A stretch of 64,000 nucleotides of DNA from CAWGCA01 sp963820955 (GCA_963820955.1 CAWGCA010000040.1:23721-87720); one strand, 5' to 3'. Positions 1 through 8,947 are shown, counted from the first letter of the stretch. Made by a program: numbers and translations. The notes: generated by a model from the sequence alone, not told the origin.

Positions 1-232
1 CGGTCAATCCTGTGTTGCAGTCCTTGAAAAGGGCATGCCATTCCCATCGGACTGCGCCTTGTTTTGACCCATTAGGGTGGCTCTGAATCCTGAAATATTA
101 CCTTGAAGGAGTACTAGGCGAAAACGGGAATTCAGTATCGATCTGAAGTTCGGATACAGGATTCCAGGTTCCGGTTCTTCGCCAGGCTTGGTCCGCCAGG
201 TATCCCCCTAACGAGAGGGCCGTGTCTGGGAT
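1..232. other. Intergenic sequence at window edge
   Basis: No convincing reading frame is seen on either strand before the stop codon of the yceI-like gene. No clear hairpin plus T-run follows that gene. It could be the promoter side of a gene lying outside the window. Confidence 0.4.
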
Positions 233-808
233 TTATTTGCGAATACCTTCCACATTGATAATCAGCTCGACCTCGGTAGAGGCAGGCCCAAGGTCAAAAT
301 CGATGTCGTAGTCTTTCAGAGCCAGTCTGGTGGTGCCCTCGAAGCCGCGACGATAACCACCCCAAGGGTCCTTACCCGCACCGACCTGTTTTACATCGAT
401 GCTGAGCGGTTTGGTGACACCATGCAGCGTGAAGTTACCTTGCAGTATGCCTGTGCCGCTGCCATTGTCTGTAAAGCCGGTACTGACAAATGTAGCCTGC
501 GGATATTTTTTAACATCTAAAAAATCATCGCCGCGCAGATGCTTGTCACGTTCGGCGTGGTTTGAATAAACGCTTGCGGTATCGATCGAAACCGACACCT
601 TGGCTGCTGCCGGGTTTTTTTCATCATAGCTGAACTCACCGTCGAAGGTGTTGAAACGGCCATAGAGCCAGGAGTAACCCAAGTGGGCAATCTTAAACTG
701 AATAGAGGTGTGCGCGGTATCGATCGTGTAGTCATCCGCGCTGACAGAGTTAGCACAGAAGAGCGATGATGCGATGACTGCAGTTATAAATAATTTTTTC
801 ATTTTCAT
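233..808 (-). CDS. YceI family periplasmic lipid-binding-like protein
   Basis: The 191-residue product opens with a Sec signal peptide (MKMKKLFITAVIASSLFCANSVSA, cleavage after about residue 24), so it is probably periplasmic. The mature part has the YceI pattern: DYTIDTAHTSIQFKIAHLG near the start, KVSVSIDTASVYSNHAERDKHLR in the middle, and a late GYRRGFEGTTRLALKDYDID stretch. YceI proteins form a lipocalin-like barrel that binds isoprenoid or other amphiphilic molecules; the ligand here is unknown. The gene starts 36 bp after the cytochrome b561 gene on the same strand. This pairing is common in proteobacteria and suggests one operon, possibly linking an isoprenoid or quinone carrier to the membrane cytochrome. 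Length is normal for the family. Confidence 0.93.
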   Translation of the reverse strand: MKMKKLFITAVIASSLFCANSVSADDYTIDTAHTSIQFKIAHLGYSWLYGRFNTFDGEFSYDEKNPAAAKVSVSIDTASVYSNHAERDKHLRGDDFLDVKKYPQATFVSTGFTDNGSGTGILQGNFTLHGVTKPLSIDVKQVGAGKDPWGGYRRGFEGTTRLALKDYDIDFDLGPASTEVELIINVEGIRK

Positions 809-844
809 GTTTCCTATACTGTAATCCGATTTGGTAAATAGGCT

Positions 845-1399
845 CTAGTTGGTGCGAAGCATCCGTTTTAAAGTGTCATCCTTGTCTAAAAAGTGATGTT
901 TCAAAGCCCCGGCGGCATGCAGCACAACCAGGCTGGTCAGGCTTACTGCCAGGTAGAAGTGGATAGTCCCGGCAATGTCTGCTTGCTGTTCAATACCCAG
1001 AGTAAAAGCCGGTACCTCAAACCAATGGAACACTTCAATTTCACGCCCATCGGCGGTAGAGATGAGGTAGCCGCTGATCATGGTGGCGAACAACAGGACG
1101 TAAAGGGCCAGATGGACCACATGAGCCACTGTTTTCTCCCAGGTGGCGTGATTGGGCAGAGGCATCGTTGGCGTGTTCACCAGTCGCCAAAGCAGGCGGA
1201 CCACCATTAGAGCAAACAGAAGAACGCCAATGCTCTTGTGCACGTAGGGGCCTTGTGTATACCAGGCATCGTAGTAGCTGAGGCTCGTCATCCAGAGCCC
1301 CAGTCCAAACAGACCTATGACGATTATTGCAACCAGCCAATGAATTCCTATGGAGATCACCCCCCAGCTTTGGTCGGTGTTTCTCACCTGTATGACCAT
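845..1399 (-). CDS. Cytochrome b561 family membrane protein
   Basis: Predicted inner-membrane dihaem cytochrome b of about 184 residues with four transmembrane helices. Candidate haem-ligand histidines are IHW in helix 1, VHK in helix 2 and the helix 4 region around VVLHAAGALKHHF. Family members pass electrons between ubiquinol and an acceptor such as superoxide or a periplasmic partner. The open frame extends 17 codons further upstream, to 1450, but the ATG at 1399 is preferred: it has a GGGGAT stretch a suitable distance upstream and begins right before the first helix (MVIQVRNTDQSWG). It is followed by the yceI-like gene. The electron partner cannot be told from sequence. Confidence 0.88.
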   Translation of the reverse strand: MVIQVRNTDQSWGVISIGIHWLVAIIVIGLFGLGLWMTSLSYYDAWYTQGPYVHKSIGVLLFALMVVRLLWRLVNTPTMPLPNHATWEKTVAHVVHLALYVLLFATMISGYLISTADGREIEVFHWFEVPAFTLGIEQQADIAGTIHFYLAVSLTSLVVLHAAGALKHHFLDKDDTLKRMLRTN

Positions 1400-1403
1400 C
1401 GTC

Positions 1404-1613
1404 TTATCCCCGGGTTGCAGGCCAATAGCTTGAGAGCATCCGCTGAACATGCGTATCCGTTAGAGCAAGGCTGTGTTCATGCAGTTCCAGGACCTGGTAT
1501 AAGTTGTCGGCCTGAAGCATCTGAATATCTTTCATCTCCAGAAAACGGAACAAAACACCAAGATGGGTTATCTGGTGGTCCAGAGGGCATTGTTCGTAAG
1601 CATCGCTGCTCAT
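1404..1613 (-). CDS. Possible small protein upstream of cytochrome b561
   Basis: A 69-codon frame ends 5 bp before the preferred cytochrome b561 start. The predicted product (MSSDAYEQCPLDHQITHLGV...) is hydrophilic, mostly helical in character, with no signal peptide, no membrane segment and no motif I recognise. Position and strand would allow it to be the first gene of the b561-yceI operon. Against it: no good ribosome binding site lies before its ATG, and a longer frame runs opposite. It may be chance. Confidence 0.25.
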   Translation of the reverse strand: MSSDAYEQCPLDHQITHLGVLFRFLEMKDIQMLQADNLYQVLELHEHSLALTDTHVQRMLSSYWPATRG

Positions 1614-1678
1614 GCTGGAATCGATAACCAGAATCTTTTGGCCACGCCGCTTCCTCCGAAGCTATCTTTTAAGAGTTA

Positions 1679-1735
1679 TTTTTATGCGCTTAGGCACGCG
1701 AAAGCAATGTCGCGTTCCCCTGTGCAATTTCCGGG
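1679..1735. repeat. Degenerate copy of dispersed hairpin repeat (copy D)
   Basis: This stretch resembles the left half of the repeats at 40003-40098 and 47471-47566: an ATGCGCTTA core, then a GAAA-rich stretch, then a CGCG/CCTG segment. The GGGCA...TGCCC hairpin half is missing or unrecognisable. It sits between the LysR gene and the cytochrome operon. The match is partial, so this copy is uncertain. Confidence 0.4.
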
Positions 1736-1825
1736 TTAAACAGTTGGATAAAAGTTTAGAGTCTTGCTTGGCGGGAGACTAGATGATCATTGCTGAAAAT
1801 ACTGTTCCATAAATGGAACGATGGT

Positions 1826-2716
1826 TTAAATCATAAAGTCTGAATGGTTAATCAAAAAATCGATAAAGCTCTTCACTTTGGGAGCGAGGTGCCTGGGGGA
1901 GGGATAAACCGCGTAGACGCCGTCTTCAGGGAGTTTCCAATCTTCCATTAGCAATACCAGTTTGCCTTCGGCCACATCTCCGCGGACATGGGCGTCGGGC
2001 AGCAGGGTGATGCCGTAGCCTGACTTCACCATTTCCCTCAGTAGGACAATACTATTGGCACAATGTTGCGGTTCAAGTTGAACACTTTTTACGCCGTGGC
2101 CACCGGTAAAGGTTAAGGCACTCTTCTTTAGTGAATTGCCATAGAGCACCAGAGTATGCTGTTTCAATTCATCCGGTGTTTGGGGAGCCCCATGCTGCGC
2201 TATATATTCAGGGCTGGTACAGACCAGCATACGGCTGTTACCTAAACGTCGGGCCACCAGCGTGGAATCGGATAGCTGTCCTGCACGGATGGCCAAATCA
2301 TATCCCTCTTCAATAAGGTCGACAAAGCGGTTGGATAGATCCAACTCAATTTGCACTCCTGGATGTATTTTTGAATACTCCGCAATCACACTGCCCAGAT
2401 GGGTAAACCCGGTTTCAACCGGCGCGGTCAGCCTCAATATACCTTGGGGAATATCCTGGCCAAGACTCACCGAACGCTCGGCCTCTTCCACCTCTGTCTG
2501 TATCCGTTTACAACGTTCATAAAAAATCGCCCCAAGCTCTGTTAGTTTGAGTGAGCGCGTGGTTCGTTGCAGTAGTCGCACGGCGAGCGCCTCTTCCAGA
2601 TGTTTCATCCGTCGGCTAATCGTAGATTTGGGTTCTCCCATTTCTCGTGCGGCACCGGAAATGGATCCTGCATCCACTACTCTGGCAAAAATAATCATGT
2701 CGTTGAGGTCAATCAT
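1826..2716 (-). CDS. LysR family transcriptional regulator
   Basis: About 296 residues from the ATG at 2716. The N-terminal winged helix-turn-helix (about residues 1-65) has the typical LysR pattern FARVVDAGSISGAAREMGEP followed by STISRRMKHLEEALAVRLLQRTTR. The rest is the periplasmic-binding-protein-like effector domain (about 90-290), with the SPxYIAQHG stretch usual in the DmlR-like subgroup. A further 23 codons upstream stay open, but that extension (MVLRSLTNIISNSLQRPVTRKDH) does not look like a LysR N-terminus and was dropped. It may control the downstream cytochrome b561-yceI genes on the same strand or a target elsewhere. The effector cannot be deduced. Confidence 0.93.
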   Translation of the reverse strand: MIDLNDMIIFARVVDAGSISGAAREMGEPKSTISRRMKHLEEALAVRLLQRTTRSLKLTELGAIFYERCKRIQTEVEEAERSVSLGQDIPQGILRLTAPVETGFTHLGSVIAEYSKIHPGVQIELDLSNRFVDLIEEGYDLAIRAGQLSDSTLVARRLGNSRMLVCTSPEYIAQHGAPQTPDELKQHTLVLYGNSLKKSALTFTGGHGVKSVQLEPQHCANSIVLLREMVKSGYGITLLPDAHVRGDVAEGKLVLLMEDWKLPEDGVYAVYPSPRHLAPKVKSFIDFLINHSDFMI

Positions 2717-2868
2717 GTGATCTTTTCTGGTAACGGGCCTTTGTAGTGAATTGGAAATAATGTTTGTTAAGCTGCGGAGCACCATGAAAAATTCAGCGAT
2801 GTGATCATCAAATCGGAGCTGGGCGGGCGGAAAGTTCGTTTAGAAAAGTGTGAACCCGAGGCCCCTCC

Positions 2869-3720
2869 TTATCTCACGTTCTGCTTGAAAGCGGGGACCT
2901 GCGCGTTCCTGGCCTGGGAAAAATTAGCGAAGGTGATATTTACCGTGACTAAAGACACGCCTTCGAAATTGGCGCCGGCAACGTTGGCGTGGCGCAGCAC
3001 GGCCCCCATCATCTGTGAGCCCGAGAAATTCGCTTCAGCGAGGTCCGCGCGATGGAAGTTGACGTCCCGCAGCGCAACGCCCCGTGCATCAGCGCCGATC
3101 AGGCTTGCCTCCCGCATATTGGCAAGATTCAAAACAGAGGGGAAACAGTCGTCACCACCGAGTATTACCCGGTCCATCCGGGCCTGTACCAGATTGGCGC
3201 CATTCATGTGAGTGTTGCAAATGATCGCATCGCTCAGATCCGCTCCGCGAAGGCGCGCTTCAATCAGGAGTGAACCCTGAATATTGGTTCGCGACAGTTT
3301 TGCCTCCTGGAAGCAGGCATCGGTCAGATCAGTTCTTATCACAATCGCGTCCGAAAGATTGGAGCCATGAAGATCCACATAGCGCATGTCGCATGACTCC
3401 AGACGGACCCCCTGCATAGCACAATTGGTTGCGACGGCGCCACTGCCCGGCGAGCCGTCGCTCAGCTTTGCCTCCTCAAAGATCGCTCCGTTGAGATTGG
3501 CTCCATCGAGGTGGGTACGAATCAGTATCGTTGCCTTGAATCGGGCCCCCGACAAGTCTGCCCCCCGAAGGTCGGCTTCCTGCAGCCAGGCATTAGTGAG
3601 ATCGGCATTGCGCAGGTCGGCGCCGTCGAGGATGTCGTCTCGCAGGTCGGCACCGATCAGGCTGTCTCCTTCTACCGTTCGCAAGATCTGTCCTGTCTCT
3701 TTGTGTCTGATTTCGATCAC
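2869..3720 (-). CDS. Pentapeptide-repeat protein coupled to RND pump
   Basis: The 283-residue product is built almost wholly of A(D/N)LxX-type five-residue repeats (for example GADLRDDILDGADLRNADLT), expected to fold as a right-handed quadrilateral beta-helix. A short lead (MIEIRHKETGQILRTVEG) precedes the repeats. A loop near residues 90-100 (SDGSPGSGAVATN) may interrupt the helix. No signal peptide is visible, so it is probably cytoplasmic. By hand count it is mildly acidic (about 36 D/E against 27 K/R). The start is GTG, overlapping the RND gene stop as GTGA, with a GGGGAG ribosome binding site inside the RND tail: direct translational coupling. Pentapeptide proteins can mimic DNA (MfpA/Qnr) or act as scaffolds; the role here is unknown. 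Confidence 0.92.
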   Translation of the reverse strand: MIEIRHKETGQILRTVEGDSLIGADLRDDILDGADLRNADLTNAWLQEADLRGADLSGARFKATILIRTHLDGANLNGAIFEEAKLSDGSPGSGAVATNCAMQGVRLESCDMRYVDLHGSNLSDAIVIRTDLTDACFQEAKLSRTNIQGSLLIEARLRGADLSDAIICNTHMNGANLVQARMDRVILGGDDCFPSVLNLANMREASLIGADARGVALRDVNFHRADLAEANFSGSQMMGAVLRHANVAGANFEGVSLVTVNITFANFSQARNAQVPAFKQNVR

Positions 3721-6700
3721 AGATGCTCCCCTTTTTTCAAACGAATTCCCAGGCGAGTCGGTCGCGATCGGTTTTTACTTTGGGTCAGCGCCTGGTCGGG
3801 TGTGGCAGTGGCGGTTTGTAAATCCGTATGGGCCGTATGACTTTCTGTTCGTGGGGGCTTCACCTGTTGTGTTTGCGTTTGTTCGTTTCTATCTATGGCC
3901 TGGGTTTTCTTGGTAGTTCGCTTTTTCCGAGCTGTGCTCTTTACTTGCCCCCCCTGTCGATCAGTTGGCGCCGTGTCGTAGGCGGGGCCTGTACTCGCTA
4001 TCGACGTTCCATCGCTTTCCTCTACTCCTGCTCCATTCCCCCTGGAGGAGGCGCCGGCTTTCTTTCTGGCTGTGCGCCTTTTTGCAGTGCCCGAACGACC
4101 CTTTCCCTTGTTTTTGGTGTTGATGTTCGGCCTGTCAGCGGTGGTTCTGCGCTTGCTCTTCGCCTCTAGCGGTTGCTCGGTCTCTGCTGCTTTTTCGAAG
4201 ACGCCTGGGGTTGCGGCCGTGGCCGCACTGGCCACGGCCGGAGCACCATAGGCGGGCGTCGGTCCCCTCTGGCCTCCCTCTCCTCCGGCAGCAGGTGCTG
4301 CCGGGCCTCCGTTCGGAGCGCCGCCCCCTGGATTACGCGGGGGCGTACCTGTGGGAGGGAGAGGTGTCGGTCTACGAAATCGTTGCAGCAGCGCGCGTAA
4401 TGGGTGCCATACCAGCAACAGCAGGGCGCGCAGGATTCGATAAGCCCAGCTGCCTAGGGTAAACAGAATGCCCCATATTCTCATCCACAGGGGTGTAACC
4501 GCGGCAGCGGGAGTGCTATTGGCTACCACCACCTCCACTTCGGCAAAACGACCGGACAGTTCTATCTCGCCGTTCTCTGTCTCTTCCAGATAGAATTGCT
4601 TGCGTGCGCTGATGCAGCCCAGGGGGATTACTATCACGGCCATTATCGTGGCAACACCGGCGCCGAACAGGAGACTGACTGCCATTCCCTGGAAAATCGG
4701 GTCATTGATAATGGCCCAGGCCCCGGCCATCAAAGTCAGGGAGGTAATGAATATGGGCCGCATGCGGATTTCGGCACCGGCGACTGCAGCCTCCCTAACG
4801 CTCTTGCCTTTAGCCACCTCGATCTTCACAAACTCCACGATCAGGATTGACTGGCGCACTATGATGCCCCCGAGTGCGATCATTCCAATCATGGAGGTGG
4901 CGGTAAATTCCGCGCCCATGATTAGGTGTCCGGGGATGATGCCAATGAGGGTCAGGGGAATTGGCGACATGATAAGCCCGGCCAGGGCAAAATTGCGGAA
5001 TTCCCATACAATCAGGCCGTAGATCAACACCAGGGCGGCCATGAAGGCGAGCCCCATGTCGCGGAATGTCTCGTAGGTGACGGTCCACTCACCGGTCCAT
5101 TCGAATCCGGAGACCGAGTCCTCAGCCGGGGGGGCGATCAGTCCCCAGGGCATACCGCTGATCTGGACTCCGTCCGGAGTGGTGTAGTTTTCCAGCAGGT
5201 CCTCCACCCCGAACATGCCGTAAATAGGTGCCCCCAGGCGGCCCTCCATTTCCCCGACCACATACTCCATAGGGCGGAGATCCTTGTGGTAGATGATGGG
5301 GTCTTCGTTCATTTTGACGAACCTGCCAAGCTCGGCCAGGGGTACCATCCCGCCGCCTTCGGAGCGTATCGGCAGGCTCGCCAGGGTGTGGACATGGGAA
5401 CGCGAGGCGAGGGGAATCTGAATCACGATATAGGTGGGCTCCAGCACGGTGCCCCGTTTGACATCACCGATCTGAAAGCCGCCCATCGCCATCGCCAGGT
5501 TCTGGTTGATGGTGTCCACGGAAATACCGCGGCGTACGGTCTTTTCGGTGTCTACCTCGAATCGCCAGTATTGGTAAGTCTCGGCCATGTAATTGTCAGC
5601 ATCGACAATATTGTCCACCTGCTCGAACATCCGGGTCAGGTCAGCCGCCACCGTGCGCCGCGTCTCTTCGTCCGGCCCGTATACTTCGGCGACGACCGTT
5701 TGCAGGACCGGCGGGCCGGGAGGCATCTCGACGATTGCGATTTTCGCGCCCAGTCTTTGCGCCAGGGGCATCAGCAGATGGCGTGCTGCAACTGCGATTT
5801 CGTGACTGCCCCGCTCCCGCTCTTTTTTGTCTTTTAGCATCACCAGCAAATCGCCTTCCCAGGGTCGCTCTCGCAGGTAGTAGTGGCGCACCATGCCGTT
5901 GAAGTTAAACGGCTGTGCCGTGCCGGAATAGGTCTGAACTGCGGTGACCTCGGGTATTTCCCTCACTTTGCGTGCCAGTTGCCGGATTACGTTGACCGTC
6001 TTCGGCAGAGCGGTGCCCTCGGGCATATTGACGACGATGCTGAACTCGGGTTTGTTGTCGAAGGGCAGCATCTTGACCGGAACTGTTTTGGTGTAGAACA
6101 ACACGCAGACAAGCGCGGTAAGTACGATGGTGCTGATCAGAAAAAGGATGCCCAGTTTACGATGTTCGATCAGTGGCAGTATCAGCGGTCGATAGAGCCG
6201 GCTTACGAAGCGTCGTGATTTCTCCTCTCGCCTTTCTGCCTTCTGCAATGCGGCCATGCGAGGGCGTACACGCAGGGCGAACCAGGGGGTGAAAACAAAG
6301 GCGGCGATCAGAGAGAAAAACATGGCCGAGGCGCCGAGCACAGGGATTGGGCGCATGTAGGGCCCCATCAGGCCGCTGACCCAGCCCATGGGCAGCAGGG
6401 CGGCGATAATGGTGAAAGTGGCGAGGATGGTGGGATTACCGACCTCGTCCACGGCGCGAACCGCGTGGGCGATGGAGGTTTTACCCACTTCGAGCCAGTG
6501 GCGAAAGATGTTCTCCACCACCACAGTTGCGTCGTCGACCAGGATGCCGATGGCAAAAATCAAGGCGAACAGGCTGACTCGGTCGATGGTGTAATCCACC
6601 ATCCAGGCCCACCAGATGGTGAGCAGGATGACGACCGGGATTACTGAGATAACGACGAAAGCGGCGCGTGCCCCAAGGCCGATGAGGCAGAGAATGGAGA

Positions 6701-7850
6701 CGATGAAGGCGGCCTCGAACATCGCCTGCAGCAGCTCATTGACCTTGTCATTGGCGGTTTTTCCATAGTCGCGTGTGATCTCCATGTGCACGTTCGCAGG
6801 GATTAGGGCGCCCTTCAGCTTTTCCAGCTTATTGACTACCGCGCGGGCCACGGTGACCCCATTGGTCCCCTCCTTCTTGGCGATGGCAATGGTGACCGCC
6901 TGTTCGCCGTCTGCGTTGAGGGCGCCCTCATAGGCCGGCCCGCTGAAGTGCGTCACTACGCGGGCGGTGTCCTCCGGCAGGTGTTGTACCTTCGCGACGT
7001 CCTCAACGTAGATGGGTCGTCCATTGTGGATGCCGACCACCAGCCGGGTGATGTCCTGGGCGGTTTTCAGGAATGAGCCGGAATAGACATTGAAGGAGGA
7101 GCCGCCGGTCTCCGTGGCGCCGGTGGCAAGCTCGGAGTTGGCAGTTTGGATAGTGCGGGCGATTTGGCCAAGGCTGATGCCATAGCCTGCCAGCCGCTCC
7201 ATCTGTACTTCAACACGGATCTGGTCTCTGCGCCCGCCCACAACGAAACCTTTGCCGGTATTCGGAACCGAGCCGAGTTCCTGCAACACATCGAGTGCAA
7301 GGGTTCGCAACTGGCTGTCGTCCACTTCTTTCGACCAAAGGGTGACCGTGACCACTGGTACATCATCCACCCCCACCGGTTTGACCAGCGGCATCTTGAC
7401 GTCGGGCGGGACCTTGTCCATGTTGGACTGCAGTTTGTCATGGACCTTGACGATGGAGTCACCCATGTCTTCGCCGACCAGGAATCTGACCGTTACGATG
7501 GCGTTGCCGCGCATGGTCGCGGAATAGACGTGACGCACCCCGGGGATCTCCTTCATGATCCTTTCCAGGGGTTCGGTGACTAGACTCTCGACCTGCTGTG
7601 CGGTTGCCCCGGGATATTGGACGAACAGATCGATCATAGGCACCGAGATTTGGGGATCTTCCTGCCGCGGCGTGAACAAAAGACCAAGCAGACCGACACA
7701 AAGGGCGCCGATCAGGAGCATCGGGGTAACGGGAGTGTTGATGAAGGCGCGGGCAATACGCCCGGCGAGTCCGGTGGCAGGATGGGGTGTTCTTCCCAGC
7801 GCGGGATCGGAATCGTTGTTTTCCGGTGTGTGGCCGCTGTTCTCGTCCAT
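3717..7850 (-). CDS. RND family efflux pump permease with long basic C-terminal tail
   Basis: Inner-membrane proton-driven transporter of the AcrB/CusA superfamily, about 1377 residues from the ATG at 7850 (GGAAGGGG upstream); the frame stays open 17 codons further. The core has the usual plan: TM1 near residue 45, a large periplasmic loop, TM2-6, a second loop, TM8-12. TM4 keeps the proton-relay aspartates in GILVDDATVVVEN (about 438/439). RND permeases normally end near 1030-1100. Here about 220-250 further residues follow: a hydrophobic Trp/Arg-rich stretch (about 1121-1160), a Pro/Gly/Ala linker, then a Lys/Arg-rich region with AKRRTARKKAG and STARKKRTTKKT. No adaptor or outer-membrane channel gene is adjacent. 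Substrate unknown. The 3' end overlaps the pentapeptide-repeat gene by 4 bp. Confidence 0.93.
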   Translation of the reverse strand: MDENSGHTPENNDSDPALGRTPHPATGLAGRIARAFINTPVTPMLLIGALCVGLLGLLFTPRQEDPQISVPMIDLFVQYPGATAQQVESLVTEPLERIMKEIPGVRHVYSATMRGNAIVTVRFLVGEDMGDSIVKVHDKLQSNMDKVPPDVKMPLVKPVGVDDVPVVTVTLWSKEVDDSQLRTLALDVLQELGSVPNTGKGFVVGGRRDQIRVEVQMERLAGYGISLGQIARTIQTANSELATGATETGGSSFNVYSGSFLKTAQDITRLVVGIHNGRPIYVEDVAKVQHLPEDTARVVTHFSGPAYEGALNADGEQAVTIAIAKKEGTNGVTVARAVVNKLEKLKGALIPANVHMEITRDYGKTANDKVNELLQAMFEAAFIVSILCLIGLGARAAFVVISVIPVVILLTIWWAWMVDYTIDRVSLFALIFAIGILVDDATVVVENIFRHWLEVGKTSIAHAVRAVDEVGNPTILATFTIIAALLPMGWVSGLMGPYMRPIPVLGASAMFFSLIAAFVFTPWFALRVRPRMAALQKAERREEKSRRFVSRLYRPLILPLIEHRKLGILFLISTIVLTALVCVLFYTKTVPVKMLPFDNKPEFSIVVNMPEGTALPKTVNVIRQLARKVREIPEVTAVQTYSGTAQPFNFNGMVRHYYLRERPWEGDLLVMLKDKKERERGSHEIAVAARHLLMPLAQRLGAKIAIVEMPPGPPVLQTVVAEVYGPDEETRRTVAADLTRMFEQVDNIVDADNYMAETYQYWRFEVDTEKTVRRGISVDTINQNLAMAMGGFQIGDVKRGTVLEPTYIVIQIPLASRSHVHTLASLPIRSEGGGMVPLAELGRFVKMNEDPIIYHKDLRPMEYVVGEMEGRLGAPIYGMFGVEDLLENYTTPDGVQISGMPWGLIAPPAEDSVSGFEWTGEWTVTYETFRDMGLAFMAALVLIYGLIVWEFRNFALAGLIMSPIPLTLIGIIPGHLIMGAEFTATSMIGMIALGGIIVRQSILIVEFVKIEVAKGKSVREAAVAGAEIRMRPIFITSLTLMAGAWAIINDPIFQGMAVSLLFGAGVATIMAVIVIPLGCISARKQFYLEETENGEIELSGRFAEVEVVVANSTPAAAVTPLWMRIWGILFTLGSWAYRILRALLLLVWHPLRALLQRFRRPTPLPPTGTPPRNPGGGAPNGGPAAPAAGGEGGQRGPTPAYGAPAVASAATAATPGVFEKAAETEQPLEAKSKRRTTADRPNINTKNKGKGRSGTAKRRTARKKAGASSRGNGAGVEESDGTSIASTGPAYDTAPTDRQGGQVKSTARKKRTTKKTQAIDRNEQTQTQQVKPPRTESHTAHTDLQTATATPDQALTQSKNRSRPTRLGIRLKKGEHL

Positions 7851-8947
7851 TGATCTGGTTACCCCTTCCAGCACATTCAGCTGTGCGCTACAGGTAAACA
7901 CCCAGAAACGGGGCGAGGTTAGACTTGCCGGTACAGCATCCCAAGACTACCTGAACAGCGAGAACGCCGGCTCGATGAAACTTCGCCCGATCCCAGGATC
8001 TTGGAAGCCATCCGAGCGGGGGAATTTGGCCTGCGCGCGCTTTCTTAAAGTTCGGTGGCGGATCGGGTAGCAACTGTTCACGCTGCACACAGCTTCGAGT
8101 TGCTTCGATCTTCCGCGCTCCGACCCATCCCGCGAGAATTTTCCTATTCTTTATAATGTTAAGCGTAGTTTACAATGCCTGATCACTCAAGAAAGAAGCG
8201 GTTATACCCAAGCGTCAAGCCGACTTGTAGATCAGCGAAACCAACCTCCTTTCATTGCCACAGGTGTAACAGGTTGCGCCAGCCACCATAGTTGTTTTTC
8301 TGCATTAGATACATATAATAATATTACCTAATACGATATTAGCTTGTAGGTGTCCTGTCGCAGGTGCCAGCGGGCCTCATGCTTTGGAAGGTATCTCATG
8401 TTCTTCGATCACCTCACCCTTGCCGGAATCACCGTCGTCTCCTTCTATGCGGTGCTTCCAGTCTTGTTCCGAAAGGAATTTCTTTGGGTGGATGCCGAGC
8501 ATGAGAGCGGTGAGGTTCCAATCGCTTCGCCGTTGCCGAATGAGGCCTTGCCGCAGCAGGAACTATCAAACAGTTACTCCGACTGCTAAGGAAAAAACTG
8601 CCGTAGATTGTGTTTCTGCAGGCGGCGCCAGTAGGCTGGTTGAGCGGGCTATTTTGATCTGGACCGTTGGTGGCCGTAATTGGTGCAACGGTAGACTGTA
8701 ACTGGACTAAAATCACACTCTACTTTCCTTCTTTGCTGAGGCGCTGATTCCGCAACCTGACCGTTCGCGCCAGGCGATGCAAAGGCGCTCAGTCATTTTG
8801 CAGCTGCGAGGCAGCCTCTGTTCCTTGTCAGCTATCGTTGCTTTCGGTTGAAGCCTTCGGAGGGTTTATTATACTGTCGTCGCAGATTGCCGATGGCCGT
8901 TGATGATATTGAACAACGGTTTTGTCCTGACTACAGTGGTGGATGAA
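7851..8947. other. About 1.1 kb without a convincing gene
   Basis: This gap separates the RND gene from the lipoprotein gene. Several short overlapping frames exist on both strands but none has a good ribosome binding site and a recognisable product. The most protein-like is a minus-strand frame at 8377-8502 (listed separately). An AT-rich patch near 8140-8340 contains many TA steps and could hold promoters. An adaptor gene would be expected before an RND pump, and no adaptor is seen here. Confidence 0.5.
8377..8502 (-). pseudogene. Possible gene remnant or small ORF
   Basis: Read on minus, 41 codons from an ATG at 8502 to TGA at 8377 encode a balanced, hydrophilic sequence (MLGIHPKKFLSEQDWKHRIE then GDDGDSGKGEVIEEHE). 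The frame stays open a further ~70 bp upstream, without a start, until a TAG. The composition looks more like the C-terminal end of a real protein than chance, so it may be what remains of a decayed gene. I do not recognise the family. No ribosome binding site is seen. Confidence 0.25.

Noticed and set aside
1238..1627. 129-codon plus-strand frame over the cytochrome b561 start
   Set aside because: Overlaps the cytochrome gene on the other strand and lacks any protein-like features.
4926..5837. 303-codon plus-strand frame opposite the RND pump
   Set aside because: Antisense shadow of a GC-rich conserved gene; His/Gly-rich composition without motifs.
8350..8716. Overlapping short frames on both strands (79, 105 and 95 codons)
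   Set aside because: Mutually overlapping, no ribosome binding sites, unusual composition; the separate minus frame at 8377-8502 is more protein-like.
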